64,000 nucleotides of DNA from Tulasnella sp. 424 (GCA_019633425.1 WSUB01000047.1:181725-245724), one strand, 5' to 3'. Positions 46,641 through 58,909 are shown, numbered from the stretch's first letter. Program-made: numbers and translations. Notes: generated by a model not told the origin, from the letters alone.

Positions 46641-49531
46641 CTACTCTTCTTCTACAATACTCTGCACCTCCCCTCTCCTGGTCCTCCCACTTGCAGCTCT
46701 CCCACCAGTCGTCTTCCTCGTACTCGTTGTCGACGCCCTTCCACTCTTCCTTGCCGAGGTAGTCGACGTCGCGAGATCTGGTTCCGCTGACGACCTCGCT
46801 TTCTTCCTATCCGGTGAAGCTGTTCTCCCACCGGTAGCTGATGGCGTTGCAGAGAGCCTCGATGACCGCCGAACGATCCGCGGCTCGTCGTCAGTCGGGG
46901 GTGTGGATGCTCGAGCAGGAGCGGCGGGCTTGCTTCCGGTTGTTCGGGGGATTCGGCTGGTGGTAGATTTTTTGGTAGTGGTAGCGGTTGCAGTGGCAGA
47001 GGCACTTGATGTCGACGCTTTCCTGCTTCCCGACCTCCCGCTAGTTCCATCTTTGGTGGACTCAACCTTGCTCTTGCCGCCTCTCGTCTTCTTCGTCGGT
47101 TGAGGTGTTCCACCTTCCTCGTCGTCCTCGTCTCCAGTCGGGAATGATCCTGGCAAAGCCGAGCTACCCTGGCCCGCAGCCTCCTTCGCCTCACTCGCAC
47201 CAAATTCACGATCTCCTTGCGTATCACGACGCGGCTCCTCCACCCGACTGCCCTGCGCAGCCCTCCCAGTAAACCTCTGACTTCTCCTCGACGCATTCAA
47301 GACGAGTTCGTCGTCATCGGAGCTGTCCTCATCCTCCGCTTCCTCCCCACGAATCGCAGATGCGCTCGGCTGGAGCTCGCTGAGCGACATATCACCCTCA
47401 TTCCTCCGAGTGGAAGCCTCGGGAGACCTCGCCACCTGCCCAAAGCTCCTCTTCTTCATCATTCTCTGATTTTGATCGACATCCACGGGCTTGGACGCGC
47501 GGAACAGCGAGCCGCCGGCCTCAGGACCAGACGTTGGAGCACCAAGCCCGTCCGCAGGCCGACTGAATGGGTTGGGGAGTTGTTGTTGCGGTTTTGCCAA
47601 GGGTGATGCGGATGTCGAAGGTCCCGCGGAACGGTCTCCGAATAGGGTCCTCTGTACACCTCCTGGTGCAGCGTTCCCTCTGGCAGTTCCGCCGAGGGCC
47701 GGACTTGAGGCCGAGCTGACGGGGAGTTGGGGCACGTGCAGCATCCGGCTAAGCCCTGAGTTAGGCGGTCGCAGCCCGAACGGTGCGGTGATAGCTGACG
47801 CGGTTCTCCTGGGCGATGCTCCAACTGCGAGTAGTGATCCGACACGAACAGTAGGTGTTGGCGATCCTTCCATCGCGTTCCGACCTTCCGAGGAGGATGA
47901 AGCAAAGGCTTGTAGTACGGCATTGCGTGGGTTGTGAGACGTCCTAAAGGCTTGCGAGGCGGATAGTGGAGCTGACGACGAAGGAACGAGGGACGACCTT
48001 GCGGAGGGCGGGCGTAGACTGGAAGTTGACGCGTCGACTTTCTCCCAAGACATTGTCAGGTCATTTGGTGGAAGTGGAGTCCGTCTGCTCGTCGGTCGAG
48101 GTCTTGCTTCCTCCTCCTCTCCTTGCTGACTCTCCAACCTAACGTCCACCAATTTCCTCTGCACCTCGGGCAACACGCTCAACAGCTCCTTGACCCCCAA
48201 CCTCCTACTCTCCAACCCTTCGCTGACAAGTCCTCCCGCGATGTTGAACGGGGTATTTGCAAATTGCCGGTCGAGACCGATGGCTTCGCTGTAATGTCCC
48301 TCGTGGATCAGCCGAACATGGATGAAATCGTGTAAAAGGGCCAGAGCGCGTTCGGTTGCGGCTTTAGGGGTGCCGGGAGGTGACGAATGGTGTAATGTGT
48401 AAGAAACGACACGAGAGTGCTCGAATGATGTGAACGGATAGGCAACCAAAGATTTCAGCGCTTGGGCACGAGGGCGAGCTACCGGGGGCGGATCATCATC
48501 AGAAAACTTTACAATGCAAGGGAGGACCGGGAATGTTACCACTTACGGTAGAGACAGTAATCAAAGATCAAATCAATCAACCTTCCCTTGGATTCGTTGT
48601 GTCCGGGATCTTCGGAAAAGGTCCGCTGATATAGCCACGCGTCGAGAATGCTGTTGTTTTCGCACAGGGCCAGCAGATAGCATTCGATGTCCTCTTGCGA
48701 CTCTAATGGCGGCTTGCCGATCCGGACGTAACGAAGGACGAGGCGGGATCGGGCTTTGGCGTCGAGTGCGGGCTCGGTTGCGAGTGTGCGAAGGATCTTG
48801 GAGGTAAAGTCTGGCGTGACGCGTGGATCGCAGACGGAAACTACCGCGGCCTGGGAGAGAAATGAACGTCTCGGTAAGTATCGACGGATGAAAAGAAGCG
48901 CGGGATGGGAGGCGGGGTTGAAGTTTAAGAGCACGATCGGAAGTGAAAGGACCTCCGTCTCGCGAACCGCAACTCAACTCTTTGTCAAAAAACCGAATCT
49001 CTACATCATCATCCGTTCAAGGGAATAGATGGGCCTCCCAGATCCGAGGGTCGGAGCGATGAAACCAAGAAGCTCTTTTCATTTCGAAATTCGAAAGGAA
49101 GCTCACCTCCAGACGCCCGGTGTCCAAGTAATAATAACCATTGGACAGGATGACATACTGCCTTGGTATAGCCTTTGCTTGGGCGAATAGCGCGCTTCGG
49201 TTGTCGTTCCAAGCTTTGAGGAGGTAATAGAGCAAGCAGTTTCGTTTGACGTCGTCGAATTCCGAGTTGTTTATGGCATCCTGCAGGGCTACGAAGGCAT
49301 CTGGACTGTGCGGGGGGTACATTGCGTTGGAGTCGATGCCGGCGATGGTCAAAAGTTCGTCGATGAAGAGAGCGCCGTTGAGCTGGGCCCTGCGGTTGAC
49401 GATTTCGCGGCAGACGTCTTGCGTCCATGGAAAGACGGTGACGTCGAATAGGTCCTAGCGTGAATAAGCTGTCAGTTGCGTGGCAAAAAGTGTTTGTTAG
49501 TAAGAGAGACGCGCACCTCTGATGGAGGCAT
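46641..49531 (-). CDS. ELYS-like nuclear-pore-associated protein
   Basis: Model complement(join(46641..48478,48547..48850,49107..49454,49517..49531)), 834 aa, all GT-AG and in phase. After a five-residue first exon (MPPSE), residues 6-270 form the helical ELYS-like domain (PWTQDVCREIVNRRAQLNG, ALFIDELLTIAGIDSNAMYP, LLYYLLKAWND, GYYYLDTGRLE joined to AAVVSVCDPRVTPDF). Intron 2 is long (256 nt) and contains another open stretch. The C-terminal half is Ser/Pro/Arg-rich and disordered, ending in basic blocks (RRSSRLSATP, GRTRRGEVQ) that could bind chromatin. ELYS/Mel-28 links nucleoporins to chromatin in animals, and fungal homologues sit at the pore; the exact role here is inferred from the domain. 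It is divergent from the BTB gene. Confidence 0.82.
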
Positions 49532-50263
49532 GGCTTTTTTTTTGTACACTAGTGCCTTGCGGGCGAAATGTAGTGTTACAGGCGGGGCGGTTGTGGACGG
49601 GGAAAAACAAAAGACCAGTTCAACTTGAAATGTTGAACCGCGAGAAACCAACGTCTGCTCTGCAAAAGACGACGACGACTACGACAATAGCGCCCACACT
49701 GCTGCTTTTTTTCCGGCCAACGACGATGTCCCTGACGGAGCAAGCAAAAAAAAAAAGATGGTTGTGGGTGGAACGTGTCGCGATCTTTCCCCCATAGGTT
49801 TGATCTCGCTGATTGCGGAGCAGGACAACACACAAGCCTCGAGGCAGACGAAGAACCGCTCAAGGGTCCTCTCGCAGAAGAACCTTAGGGCCACGCACCC
49901 ACCCACATATAAAAGTCCCTTCGCTTGAAACTGCATCGTGCTCTACACACATCCACTACAACGAGGCTCACACATTTTTTCCCCTTCTCCCATCGTCATT
50001 CCACCGAAAGTGTACCCACCGGACCCGAGAGCCCGCCACTACCAGCCGCTCATCACTAGCATCGCAGCACAGCCATCAAATCTTCTCCTTTTTTTAGAAA
50101 GACGTCTCTCTAAGCTCTCTAAGCTCTCCGGCGTGAGTATCTCCCATTGCCGTTTCTGCTCGTGTGGCACCCTTCGCTAATCAAAGTGCGTATCCAACCC
50201 AACTAGATTTTCCCCGCTATCGCCTCACCACATCCACACTCTCAAACTTAATCCCCTGACGAC
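49532..50263. promoter_or_regulatory. Divergent upstream region of the ELYS-like and BTB genes
   Basis: 732 bp between start codons. It contains poly-A/T runs (49536-49543, 49746-49755) and a CT-rich stretch before 50264 typical of fungal promoters. A 5'UTR intron on the BTB side is possible. No gene. Confidence 0.45.
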
Positions 50264-52440
50264 ATGGCAAGAAACAAGAACAACAACAGCGGCTCAAAGT
50301 TTATCAATAAGCCCAACGCCTCAGGAAGTGCCACCCCCTCGAATCCCTCCCTCGAGATTCCTCCTGCTCAAGACCTTCCTACGATCCCAACTCCCGTTGA
50401 GCCTCAACCTCAGCAGCGACCACCCAGCACCAATCCCAGTGCAGGTCGTCCGTCCGTTGACACCATCGTCCCCGAACCCAAGCCCGAATCTACCAAGACC
50501 ACCGAGTCTACGCAACCCACGGAAGTTCCACTCCCACCGAGCGCTTTGATGACCCCATCAGAACAACTCCCTACCGTCGCTCCTATCAACGAGTCGGCCA
50601 CCTCTTCTGCTTCACCCTCTCGAACCGCTACTCCTGCCACTGCTGCGTATGAGACCGCCGGCTACGAAACCCCGATGGCCAGTCGCACTCCCTCCCCTCG
50701 GTCCATCAGGCCTTCCCTCGGTGCTGCAGTTCGAAGGACCCTCAATATCGACTGGCCGCTCAACTTGGTAGTCAACTCCAAAAACGAGCTCGTCCCTTTC
50801 ACGCATACGTTCCTAACTCCGTCGTTGGCACCAGGCGAAGGGGACCAGAGCACGATCACGTGCGCTTCCGAGTACGCTCACGGAGATAGCGGAATCAGGA
50901 TCACTCTCGATCTCGGATATCCAGCGACGTTGGATTTGAAGATATTCAATCAATTCGATGCTAGCAGGCCGATCTTCAGTCGATTCCGTGATACTGCTGA
51001 TGCGTGAGTATTCGAGCCCGCCTTCTCAAGTCGGGATCTATCATAGCTGACATTTCCCTCTCGCCAGTCCCGAATTCCGCATTCCATGGCGATTCCTCAG
51101 AGTCCTAACGGGCCCTCACGTGCAGCCCTCGATCATGATCTCTCTCGTCATCACCACCGCACCTCCCGCACCCACCGAAACCTCTTTCAACTACATCCCC
51201 CCAGTCGTCTCCGAAACTACTTCTCCAGCTGCCATCGAGGCTCTCGCGCACTTCCTCGACCAGCCAGGAGGACACGACGTCGTCTTCTGCTTCCCAGACC
51301 GCAAGCATCTCTACGCCGATCGATACGTCCTGCAAAGGGCTTCTCCATTTTTCCGGAACTTGTTCGAGGTGCGGAACCGGGAGAGCGGGATCGTACCCGG
51401 AGTGGGTGTCGGTATCGGTGCTGGGATTGGACAGGGCAAGAGCGCTTTGGCGGACGATTCCGATGTGGAGATGACCCCCACCAAGGAGAATGGTGAGAAT
51501 GCTCCACGAGGCCGGAGTGGGAGCAGTGGCTCGAGCCGGTCGAGGAGAACGAGCGAGAGGGATATCACGACGCTTGCTGGGTCCACGGTCATTACGCCTA
51601 TGACCTCTGTCCATGGCGATGGTGTCCAGGACAATATTCCACTTCCGTTAGACACGAAGGGCTTCATGTTCCAGGTAAGGAGGATAGGGTCTTTTTTAAT
51701 TGCGGTCCTTAACTCACGCTCCTCCTTCGACTTTCTAGCGCACCACCTCCCCGTTAATGGACGACAACATCTTCGTCATGAACATCAACGAAACCTCCTT
51801 CAACACTTTCCGTGCCTTCCTATACTACCTCTACACCGGCTTCATCTCCTTCTCGCCGTTAACTTCCTCGTTCCAATTCCCTGACCAACCTGACCTATGG
51901 TCCCCCGGCCAGCCAAGCACCTTGGAACAGCGAAGGCTCGAAGCGAGAAACACGCTTGTCGGGGAGTACATGAGGAAGTACCCGAACCGACCCGTACCGG
52001 TATCGCCCAAGTCAATTTATCAGGTGGCGAGGAAGTACGAGGTTCCTTCACTGGAGGTGGGTTTTGTTGACAGGTCCTAGATCATTCGACCGTCCGCTAA
52101 CTGAGTTCCTTCATCATAGGCACAAGCCCTTTCTCGTATCAGCACCGCCATCTTCAACCCTCTCGTCGCAACCGCTGAGCTCTTCAGCGCTTTCACTCGC
52201 GTCCACGAGTCAATCAAACAATCCCAAATCCAGGTCGTCATCGACAACTGGAACCAAGTCGTCAAGACCGAGGATTGGGCCATCGCAAGGGAGAAGGGTA
52301 AAGCCCAACCGTACGTGCCTCGTCCACTGCTCTACTCTCCGACCTGGATTACTAATTATAATTCGTCCTCAAATAGGGATCAATACTTCGCCGGTGTGCT
52401 TTGCGAAATCTTGGAAGCTCTCCCTCCTCGTTCAGCCTGA
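50264..52440 (+). CDS. BTB/POZ domain protein (five exons)
   Basis: Model join(50264..51003,51068..51674,51739..52056,52120..52310,52377..52440), 639 aa, all GT-AG and in phase. Residues 1-150 are Pro/Ser/Thr-rich and disordered. Residues about 165-300 form a conserved domain (LNIDWPLNLVVNSKNELVPF, PEFRIPWRFLRVLTG). The BTB fold starts near 315 (GGHDVVFCFPDRKHLYADRY, VLQRASPFFRNLFEV). It is split by a roughly 75-residue Gly/Ser/Arg-rich insertion and resumes with DDNIFVMNINETSFNTFRAF and LYYLYTGFISF. The C-terminus is helical (YQVARKYEVPSLEAQALSRI). BTB domains dimerise and recruit partners such as Cul3; the role here is unknown. A damaged paralogue lies at 60066-62083. Confidence 0.87.
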
Positions 52441-53812
52441 GGTCTATGAACAACGTGTTAAACCGACATTGAAGTGTGTGTGTGTGTACTATTTCCTGTT
52501 TATCAGTCTCTCCCACTTTGTAGGTACAGTATGTCGGCTGGTTCGAGTACGTACGTTGCTGTACATACCAGTTCGCAGTCTCTATGTTATCTTATGTTTT
52601 TGTTCACAATTTGACAATCCCATCGGTCTTGGCGTGCCCTCGCCGAGAGTAGGCATTCGCTCAACACGCATGGTGGCGGTTATTATTTGATCGTTGTCTT
52701 CCTTGGCACTCGGCCGGGGGTGCTTCCCAAAGCCCTACGTCCACGCTCATGTTAGGTTAAGGGTACCCATAGAATGCCCGTGCATTCTACAGTAGTAGTC
52801 CTTTCCAATGAACGATCTCCGCGTGGTTTCCCATCGTGTACGCTGGATGCATGCAGTAAATCAAGACATAATAATGCTTATCTGCCTTCCATCCAGCTCT
52901 TTTACAGAATTATTTAATTAGGGAATACTCATTGTGCCCAGATTTGGGTTGATTGATTGCGGTCTATTGGTTTGCTGGAGTCTCGGGATCTGTTGGCCTC
53001 AAACTTTTGCGATCACTATTTCCAACAGAGCTGCTGACGCTTTATGGAAAGTTCTCCGTCCGCATTCGGCGCTCCACAGCTGGCCCACACGTCAAAAAAA
53101 TACACGAGTCTAGTTTCGGTGATCCCCAAATTGCCACCGGCGGCGTGTTGTATGTTTTGGCGGCTACGAGACTAGTCATCGGCCCGTACAGCAGGAGCAA
53201 GGTGGCGTCCTGATTGAGGGCGACATGATGATGAATGCTCGGAGCGTCTGGAAGCGGAATCTAGATGCGCTCAAATCGACCTCTTTCAACACAAAATACG
53301 TGCACAGTGTTCCGTGTCCCTAAGTCTCTTCTTCTTCCAGTGATGTGTTCTCTGGTTGAATATATGCTAAAGTAATTCTAAATTGGTGTGAATTAGAACA
53401 GGCGGAGCGGGGAAAATCTTACTCCAACGGATTGGTTTGATTGGGAATTGGGAATGGGAACCATTAAATCCTCGCCTCCCGATTCATCTGCCATTGAAGG
53501 GCCAGACAACTTAATAGTCCTTTCTGATGGGCGATCTCGGCGTGGTATCCCATTGCGTACGCTGTAACGAAAGTTCTCCTTCCACGGACGGCGCTTCACC
53601 GACCCACACGTCAAAAGAATACTCGAGTCTGATTCTGGGGAGTCCCAGATTGCAACCAGTAGTGCCTTGTATGCGGCTACGAGACTGGTCACAACAGGGA
53701 CAAGGTGCCGTACTGATCGAGGACAGGCGACATGCATATGACTGTGCACGCTTGGAGTGTCTGAATCCGAAATGAATTACACGTGCCCAAATCTATGCAA
53801 GCCTGTTTCCTT
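52441..53812. other. BTB 3' flank with two decayed fragments of a membrane-protein exon
   Basis: 53010-53260 and 53560-53775 are similar to each other and to 62690-62915. The first also resembles 55460-55620 of the membrane-protein gene (GDPQIATGGVLYVLAATRL against GDPYITTSVVLYVLAAAGL). They are broken and not translatable as a unit. A short GT microsatellite lies near 52475. The block repeats downstream of the BTB pseudogene. Confidence 0.6.
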
Positions 53813-54395
53813 GGGTAATTCTATTGAGAAACCCTTCAGAGAGAGAAACCTCGTCCGATAGAGCGTGCCGACCTTGTCAGCGACGTCCGACGGGGGACGG
53901 GGGTTTCCTGAGCAATTAACATGATGTGCACCGCCGTTGCCAAGGCTGTCGGTCAGGGACCTCACCGTGACATGACTCCGCCGTCGCCGTCAGGGAAGAG
54001 GGGATTTCGACCAACGCGTCGTCGCCGTCGAGGGCAGTGGCAAGTGTACAAGATAAGAATTCAATCTGCTTGTTGCTGCTCCTGTAATGGTCGTTACTAA
54101 GTCGACTCATGAATTGGCTTTGTTAATGTAGATGTATGTATTTACAATTTAATATTGAACCTCACTGCTGTCGCCCTCGATGGCAATGATGCGTTGGTCG
54201 AAACCCTCATCTTCCTTGACGGCGACAGCGGAGTCATGTCGCGGTGAGGTCCCTGACCGACAGCCTTGGCAACGGTGGCGCACATCATGTGATGTCGCTC
54301 AGGAAACCCCCGTTGATAAAGTCGGCATGCCCCATCGATCGGAAGGGGTTTTCCGGAGGGATTTCTGCGAAGGAGGTTTCTCAATAGAATTACCC
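53813..54395. repeat. Large inverted repeat (arms about 235 bp, spacer about 115 bp)
   Basis: The left arm runs from about 53813 (GGGTAATTCTATTGAG) to 54046, and the right arm from about 54160 to 54395 (CTCAATAGAATTACCC). The reverse complement of the right arm matches the left along its length, including GTTGCCAAGGCTGTCGGTCA and TTTCGACCAACGC, with indels and substitutions. The same structure occurs at 62947-63464. It could be a non-autonomous element or a palindrome formed by inverted duplication. I find no transposase. Confidence 0.75.
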
Positions 54396-54700
54396 TACCT
54401 TTTTTACCGGTTCACAATTCTCAAATGAGAATGGAATGTCCGCACTTACCCCCTGGATGAACGGGACCCAGGGGTGCGATGGCGAGGAATCGGCATGACA
54501 GGAACGTGTGGATGATCACTTTACCTGTTTTCGGGACGATAATACGTTCATGTCGAAGGCAGTCATCGAGTGAGGTGGATCTAGGTCCACCGAATAGAAG
54601 GTTAGCTTGTTTCCATCTTTATCCTTGCTTCCTGAACGTTGCATCTGCGTGGTATTCAGCTCTCGGAGCCTGGTATCCCTGCGTCCTAGTAAAAGATATC

Positions 54701-54708
54701 TATATAAG
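54701..54708 (+). promoter_or_regulatory. TATA box of the membrane-protein gene
   Basis: TATATAAG 113 bp upstream of the ATG at 54821. The duplicated flank near 63719 reads TATATCAG, so the element is damaged there, where no gene follows. Confidence 0.55.
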
Positions 54709-54820
54709 ACGAGCCTCGCGCCGCCTCGTCGTTCTAAACCCTCAAAGCTAGGGACGAGCCTGCGACCTTTACCACCTCCGAACTCCTCGCAAACTTGCTC
54801 TCAGAACTGTCACCTCCGCA

Positions 54821-57476
54821 ATGAGACCGTCTACGGAGAATAGAATTCTCCGCTACTTGAGAGAGCTGCCAGGAAAGCCGAGGAAGTTGCTAGGAAAGTT
54901 GACTATCAAGATGCGAGGGGAATTTGCGGATGACGAAGAGAGACGGTGGGTTTGTCCCGTAGCTGGCAGGGGCCCGTCAATCTTATGTACAATTTTGAAC
55001 GTATAGGCGCTACAGTAAAAGACTAAGAAGAAGGCGCACCCGTGTAATTTGCTTCAAGCTTTTGGCCAACGCGCTTTTTCTCTTCGCTTGGCCATATGTG
55101 AATATAAATCGTCTGGAGTGGAAGAGCCTCTTAGGTGAGTAGAATTAAACCAATCGTCTACGGATATCTGACAAATACTTGGGCTCATAGGTGGTGACCT
55201 TGGGGTTGATCCCGCTGTATATGCGGGGATCTCCGGTTGTCTCCCTCTCTTGTAGGCCGTACGCTGCGAACCGATACTCCAGGTCCAACTGAGCATTGCC
55301 CTCGGCCTCTGTCTAGCTGCTTCCTTGGTCTATTTAGAGAAAGAACTCCCGTTTCTCAAGTTTGGTTTGAAGTGGTTTGGTTGTTCGGGGTGTTGGGATT
55401 TGACGGCTGTAAGTCTGTGACTACTGCGGTCTTTGACAGAACTGACCGACCTTGTGAGTGTAGTTCTCATCGTCCGACAGGCAAAAAATTGGCCACCGTT
55501 CACACAATGGGCGCAGTATGACTCCGGCGATCCCTATATTACCACCAGCGTAGTCTTGTACGTTTTAGCAGCGGCAGGGCTGGCCATTGACCTCCTGCTA
55601 TCGCTCCTCTGGTCCGGATTTTTATGCGTAACTGCTGCACTCAGTCACAAAAAGCATCCGGGGATATGGTTTTCACATGTTCAAAAATTTCCATGGCTCT
55701 CAGACCAAGGATCAACTAGCAGTATTCCTTGGCCCTGCCGGAGCCAGCTCATTCTCGGGGTCGCCAGCGAGCCACCAGCTACCAAATCTATCCCAGATGG
55801 CGTCACATCTTGGCTCATGAGTTCAAAAATGTTTCGGCGAACTGGAACAGAGCCCCTCTCCCACGGTCTACTCAGAGGAGGGCTGGCTGTGGTCCTTTGG
55901 GCTATACTCCTGGCTTACGGTATTCTCAACTGCATGATCAACCCTGTACGTCAATTCACTCTCTCAGGGGGCCTTCCAACAAGGTCCATAGCCCTGGATT
56001 ATTGGCCTCCGGAAACGTTTGGATCTATCTCTGGTCGTATCGTGGGTGTAAACGTTCGCTGCAGAGGATGGGGAGCTAACTAGCCCTTCGCTTTGCTGTT
56101 CAGACCCTGGATGGCGTCCAAATGACGCGCTGGCAGCTCCCCTCGGATGGCGTTTGCTCTGGAATAGCATGCTGTAATTCTGTAGGCATTGGGATTCTGG
56201 CTAGCGTTACGGACCCATCGACAGGCCAAGGTGAAGTTGGTTTAATAGGTTGCCTCCTAATCACTGCTCACGTCAAGGGATTCGAACTAGTGACCACTTG
56301 TAAACTGGGGTGCGATTTCTCGCTTTTGGAGAGTCAGGAGCTGCTCATTGTTGTAGACTGGGACTGTGGTCCTATTTGGGGTATGTCACTACCGCATTTA
56401 AGGGGCAAGGTACACTGGATGACTAACAGCCCACACTTATAAGACGCTCTATGGTTTAACATTTTAGGATTACCAGACACCAGACCCTATGTCTCCGTCG
56501 TTTGGAATTCTTCCGCCTACCAGTCGAGACCGGACGTGGGGGCTAGAATGTCAAGTTTCTCTACCTCCGAGAGAATATCTGATGCCAGCGCATCCTACAG
56601 TGGTTTTTTAAATCCCATTTGGTTTAAATGTACGGTAGGGCAAACGCTACGAGTCGACGTCGGTAGGCGAAGGATTTATGCGAATCGGGCCACGTTTCTC
56701 GATCTCATCGGTATTCCTCAGGTCTGTCCTCTTTGATTGGATTCGTTTCCGGTACATCTCTCCTGACACTCGTCATATTAGTCTCCAAACGTCTTGGTTA
56801 CATATCCCATTCGTAAGCGTCGAGCCTCGGGCGGTCTACTCTGCCGGTCCTCGCATCCTAACCCCTGGTTTCTAGTTTCAGCTGTCCCAGTGGCTCCTTC
56901 TACAACTCCCGAGCTTACGACGTTGAACTTTTATCCTGGGTTTGGGGCTTACAACGATGAATTATACGAGGAGTATTTGGAGCACACTGTCCTTTCGGGA
57001 TTGTCAGCGACTGGTAGGTGATCATGGAGACACGTTCAGGAATTCACCTAAATATCTGACCTTTGAAACACAGGTGGTCTCTACAGTGCTCTTGATTTCA
57101 TATACATTCTGATTTTTGGTCGGTCTCTCTTGACGGCACTGCTCGGTAAGCTATCCGATCTCTTGGAAGAACGCAGCTGACTCTCGGTATGTTGAAAGGG
57201 GGCAAACAGATAGCTCCATTTGGAGCGCTGGCCTCCATGGTACAAAGAGAATCGTTCCGCAAACGGTTGCTGGATCAATATCCCGGTATTGTTGGCAATG
57301 ATCCTAAGATGAAGGCCGAGGCAACATGTGAATTCCTTCATGATTTCATTTTGGACCTCAAGCTTCTTGACCCCCCCAAGAAACCCAGCAAAGATTCCAA
57401 CCAAACAAACGCCAGGTCGGGCGTTAGTGATGTTGAGAACGATGTTGAATTAGCTGAGATAACAACGGTATGCTAA
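54821..57476 (+). CDS. Multi-pass membrane protein with a Cys-containing loop domain
   Basis: Best model, about 680 aa: 54821..54945, 55007..55134, 55191..55216, 55256..55379, 55440..56041, 56104..56380, 56468..56662, 56722 to about 56796, then about 56876 to 57013, about 57076-57147 and about 57199-57476. Junctions to 56722 are in phase; the donor at 55380 is a weak GTTGTT, and the junction 56797-56875 is uncertain. Predicted membrane segments: FKLLANALFLFAWPYV, LSIALGLCLAASLVYL, VVLYVLAAAGLAIDLLLSLL, GGLAVVLWAILLAYGIL, LIGFVSGTSLLTLVILV and YSALDFIYILIFGRSLLTAL. Between segments four and five is a roughly 150-residue Cys-containing domain (DGVCSGIACCNS, CKLGCDF). The C-terminal tail (FGALASMVQRESFRKRLLDQ, EATCEFLHDFILDL) is soluble. 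It resembles uncharacterised agaricomycete membrane proteins; function unknown. Confidence 0.68.
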
Positions 57477-58507
57477 ATCTCACGCTAAATGATCGCGTAG
57501 GCTGACGGCGACAATGGTTCACACAGCCTAATCCACCCTGTGTCCGTAATGATGCTGCGGGCAGCTTAGCTAGAATGGAATAGGATATATTACAATCTCG
57601 GTCAGGTTTAGGATCTAAACATGGAGGGGCTTCGTTCGGAGAGCTAGAAAAGTGTTCATTCCATTTCGCGTTTGATGTCTATGTCTGCCTTATGCTAGAA
57701 TATTATCCCTGGCATTAGGTTGGTCAAACAGGAAGCTTAGTTGAATCGTGAGGAGCCGAAACGTTATGCTCTCTCTTGGGTCCGGAGATGGCTCAGAGGC
57801 AACTCAAGCCAATCCGACGGCGCCAGCCAACAACGCCCTATCGTCTTTATTCCCTAGAAGCCCTGATAATTTGTACAGATGAAGCCACGCGGGATGTGTG
57901 GTGAGTGGGAGTATGGTCGCGCTTCAACTAAATACATACAGGGATTCTAGAGATTGATGATTATTTCAATGTTTTAGATACTCAAGGTTTTCGCATTGAA
58001 AGATTACGCCTGATACGAGAAACCGTATCTCCGTTATATGGGATTGCTTCGCTGAACCGAGAACAATAGTCCTGAACTCAGGATTGGTGACGGTCCATGC
58101 CCACTAAGACAAACAGTAGTTTGATAGCATATCTAGAGTACATCCCAGCACGTATTATCGGCGGCGGCATGGAGGTACATTTAACCCTGCGGCGTGGCAA
58201 ACCGTAAAACCCGATATCAGTCAGTGGAAAATCTACCGGACCAACGGGTCGGTAATGGAGGGCTAGGAATGCAGAACGCACCTCCCCAATGGGATAAAGT
58301 TTGAGCAACATAGAATTTATCCACTAGTCAGATCTTCGGCAGCTGTTGCGAACCAGTTGCAGGTGGGCGCCATTCATCGACCTTCTCAAGTGATATGATG
58401 GGAGACACGCAAGGCGTGCGTCCGCTTGGCCGGAAATCCCAAAAGTCCGGCTTACTACCAGGACGTTTGAAATTATGAGTATTCATATTCACTAAAATGC
58501 TAATCAG
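57477..58507. other. Intergenic region
   Basis: No gene, repeat or RNA recognised in this AT-richer stretch. Confidence 0.35.
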
Positions 58508-58906
58508 ACTCCTCTCGCGGCCATCAGGGACGGTGTCGCTTACATTCTCAGCCGCCGCTTCGAAAGGCCGTTGGACGAGCTAGAGGAACGTCTAGGCATC
58601 ATTGAATTCGTGAATATCTTATCCCACAAATTGGCCCAGAACGACGCGAGCGAACGCGAGAGCCACGGCCCCAATACTAGGGACCCCTGCGCTTGGCCCA
58701 TTTTAGTGGATGACCCGTTCCGGTCGGAAAGGGCGCTGCCAATTGGCTGTATGGGTAACACGTCGGAGTTAGCGTTCCCGACGATGTTAGGGTCCGGCCT
58801 AAGCATCCCACAAGACGATACGTTGTCGCCAACGCCGTCACTAGCGTATGGAAAGCTCTATGGGCAAATCAACGACGACGCGTCAGTCCACCGTTCTGGC
58901 CCTTGA
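58508..58906 (+). CDS. Orphan exon of an unrecognised protein
   Basis: An open stretch follows a splice-acceptor-like AATCAG: TPLAAIRDGVAYILSRRFER, then PLDELEERLGIIEFVNILSH, ending at TGA 58904-58906. It has amphipathic helical character and balanced composition, so it looks like a 3' coding exon, but I found no upstream exons and no family match. It stops 3 bp before a MITE-like element, which may have truncated the gene. Confidence 0.35.
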   Translation, partial: TPLAAIRDGVAYILSRRFERPLDELEERLGIIEFVNILSHKLAQNDASERESHGPNTRDPCAWPILVDDPFRSERALPIGCMGNTSELAFPTMLGSGLSIPQDDTLSPTPSLAYGKLYGQINDDASVHRSGP

Positions 58907-58909
58907 CAG

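Larger units (their letters stand above)
50368..54790 (+). repeat. Segmental duplication, block A (copy at 60066-63795)
   Basis: Block A and block B (60066-63795) share the BTB gene, its 3' flank, the membrane-exon fragments, the inverted repeat and the promoter-like segment ending AAACCCTCAAAGCTAGG. Block B is shorter by several deletions. After 63795 block B diverges, so the membrane-protein gene itself was not copied. Confidence 0.8.

Noticed and set aside
49017..49106. Extension of the ELYS-like exon past LDTGRLE
   Set aside because: Joining GRLE to AAVVSVCDPRVTPDF at 48850 restores the expected ELYS order; the extension runs off into non-homologous sequence.
52470..52490. GT microsatellite
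   Set aside because: Short and common; no sign of function.
55409..55439. Intron with donor GTAAGT at 55409 in the membrane-protein gene
   Set aside because: Would be only 31 nt and puts the next exon out of frame; the donor at 55380 gives 60 nt and correct phase.
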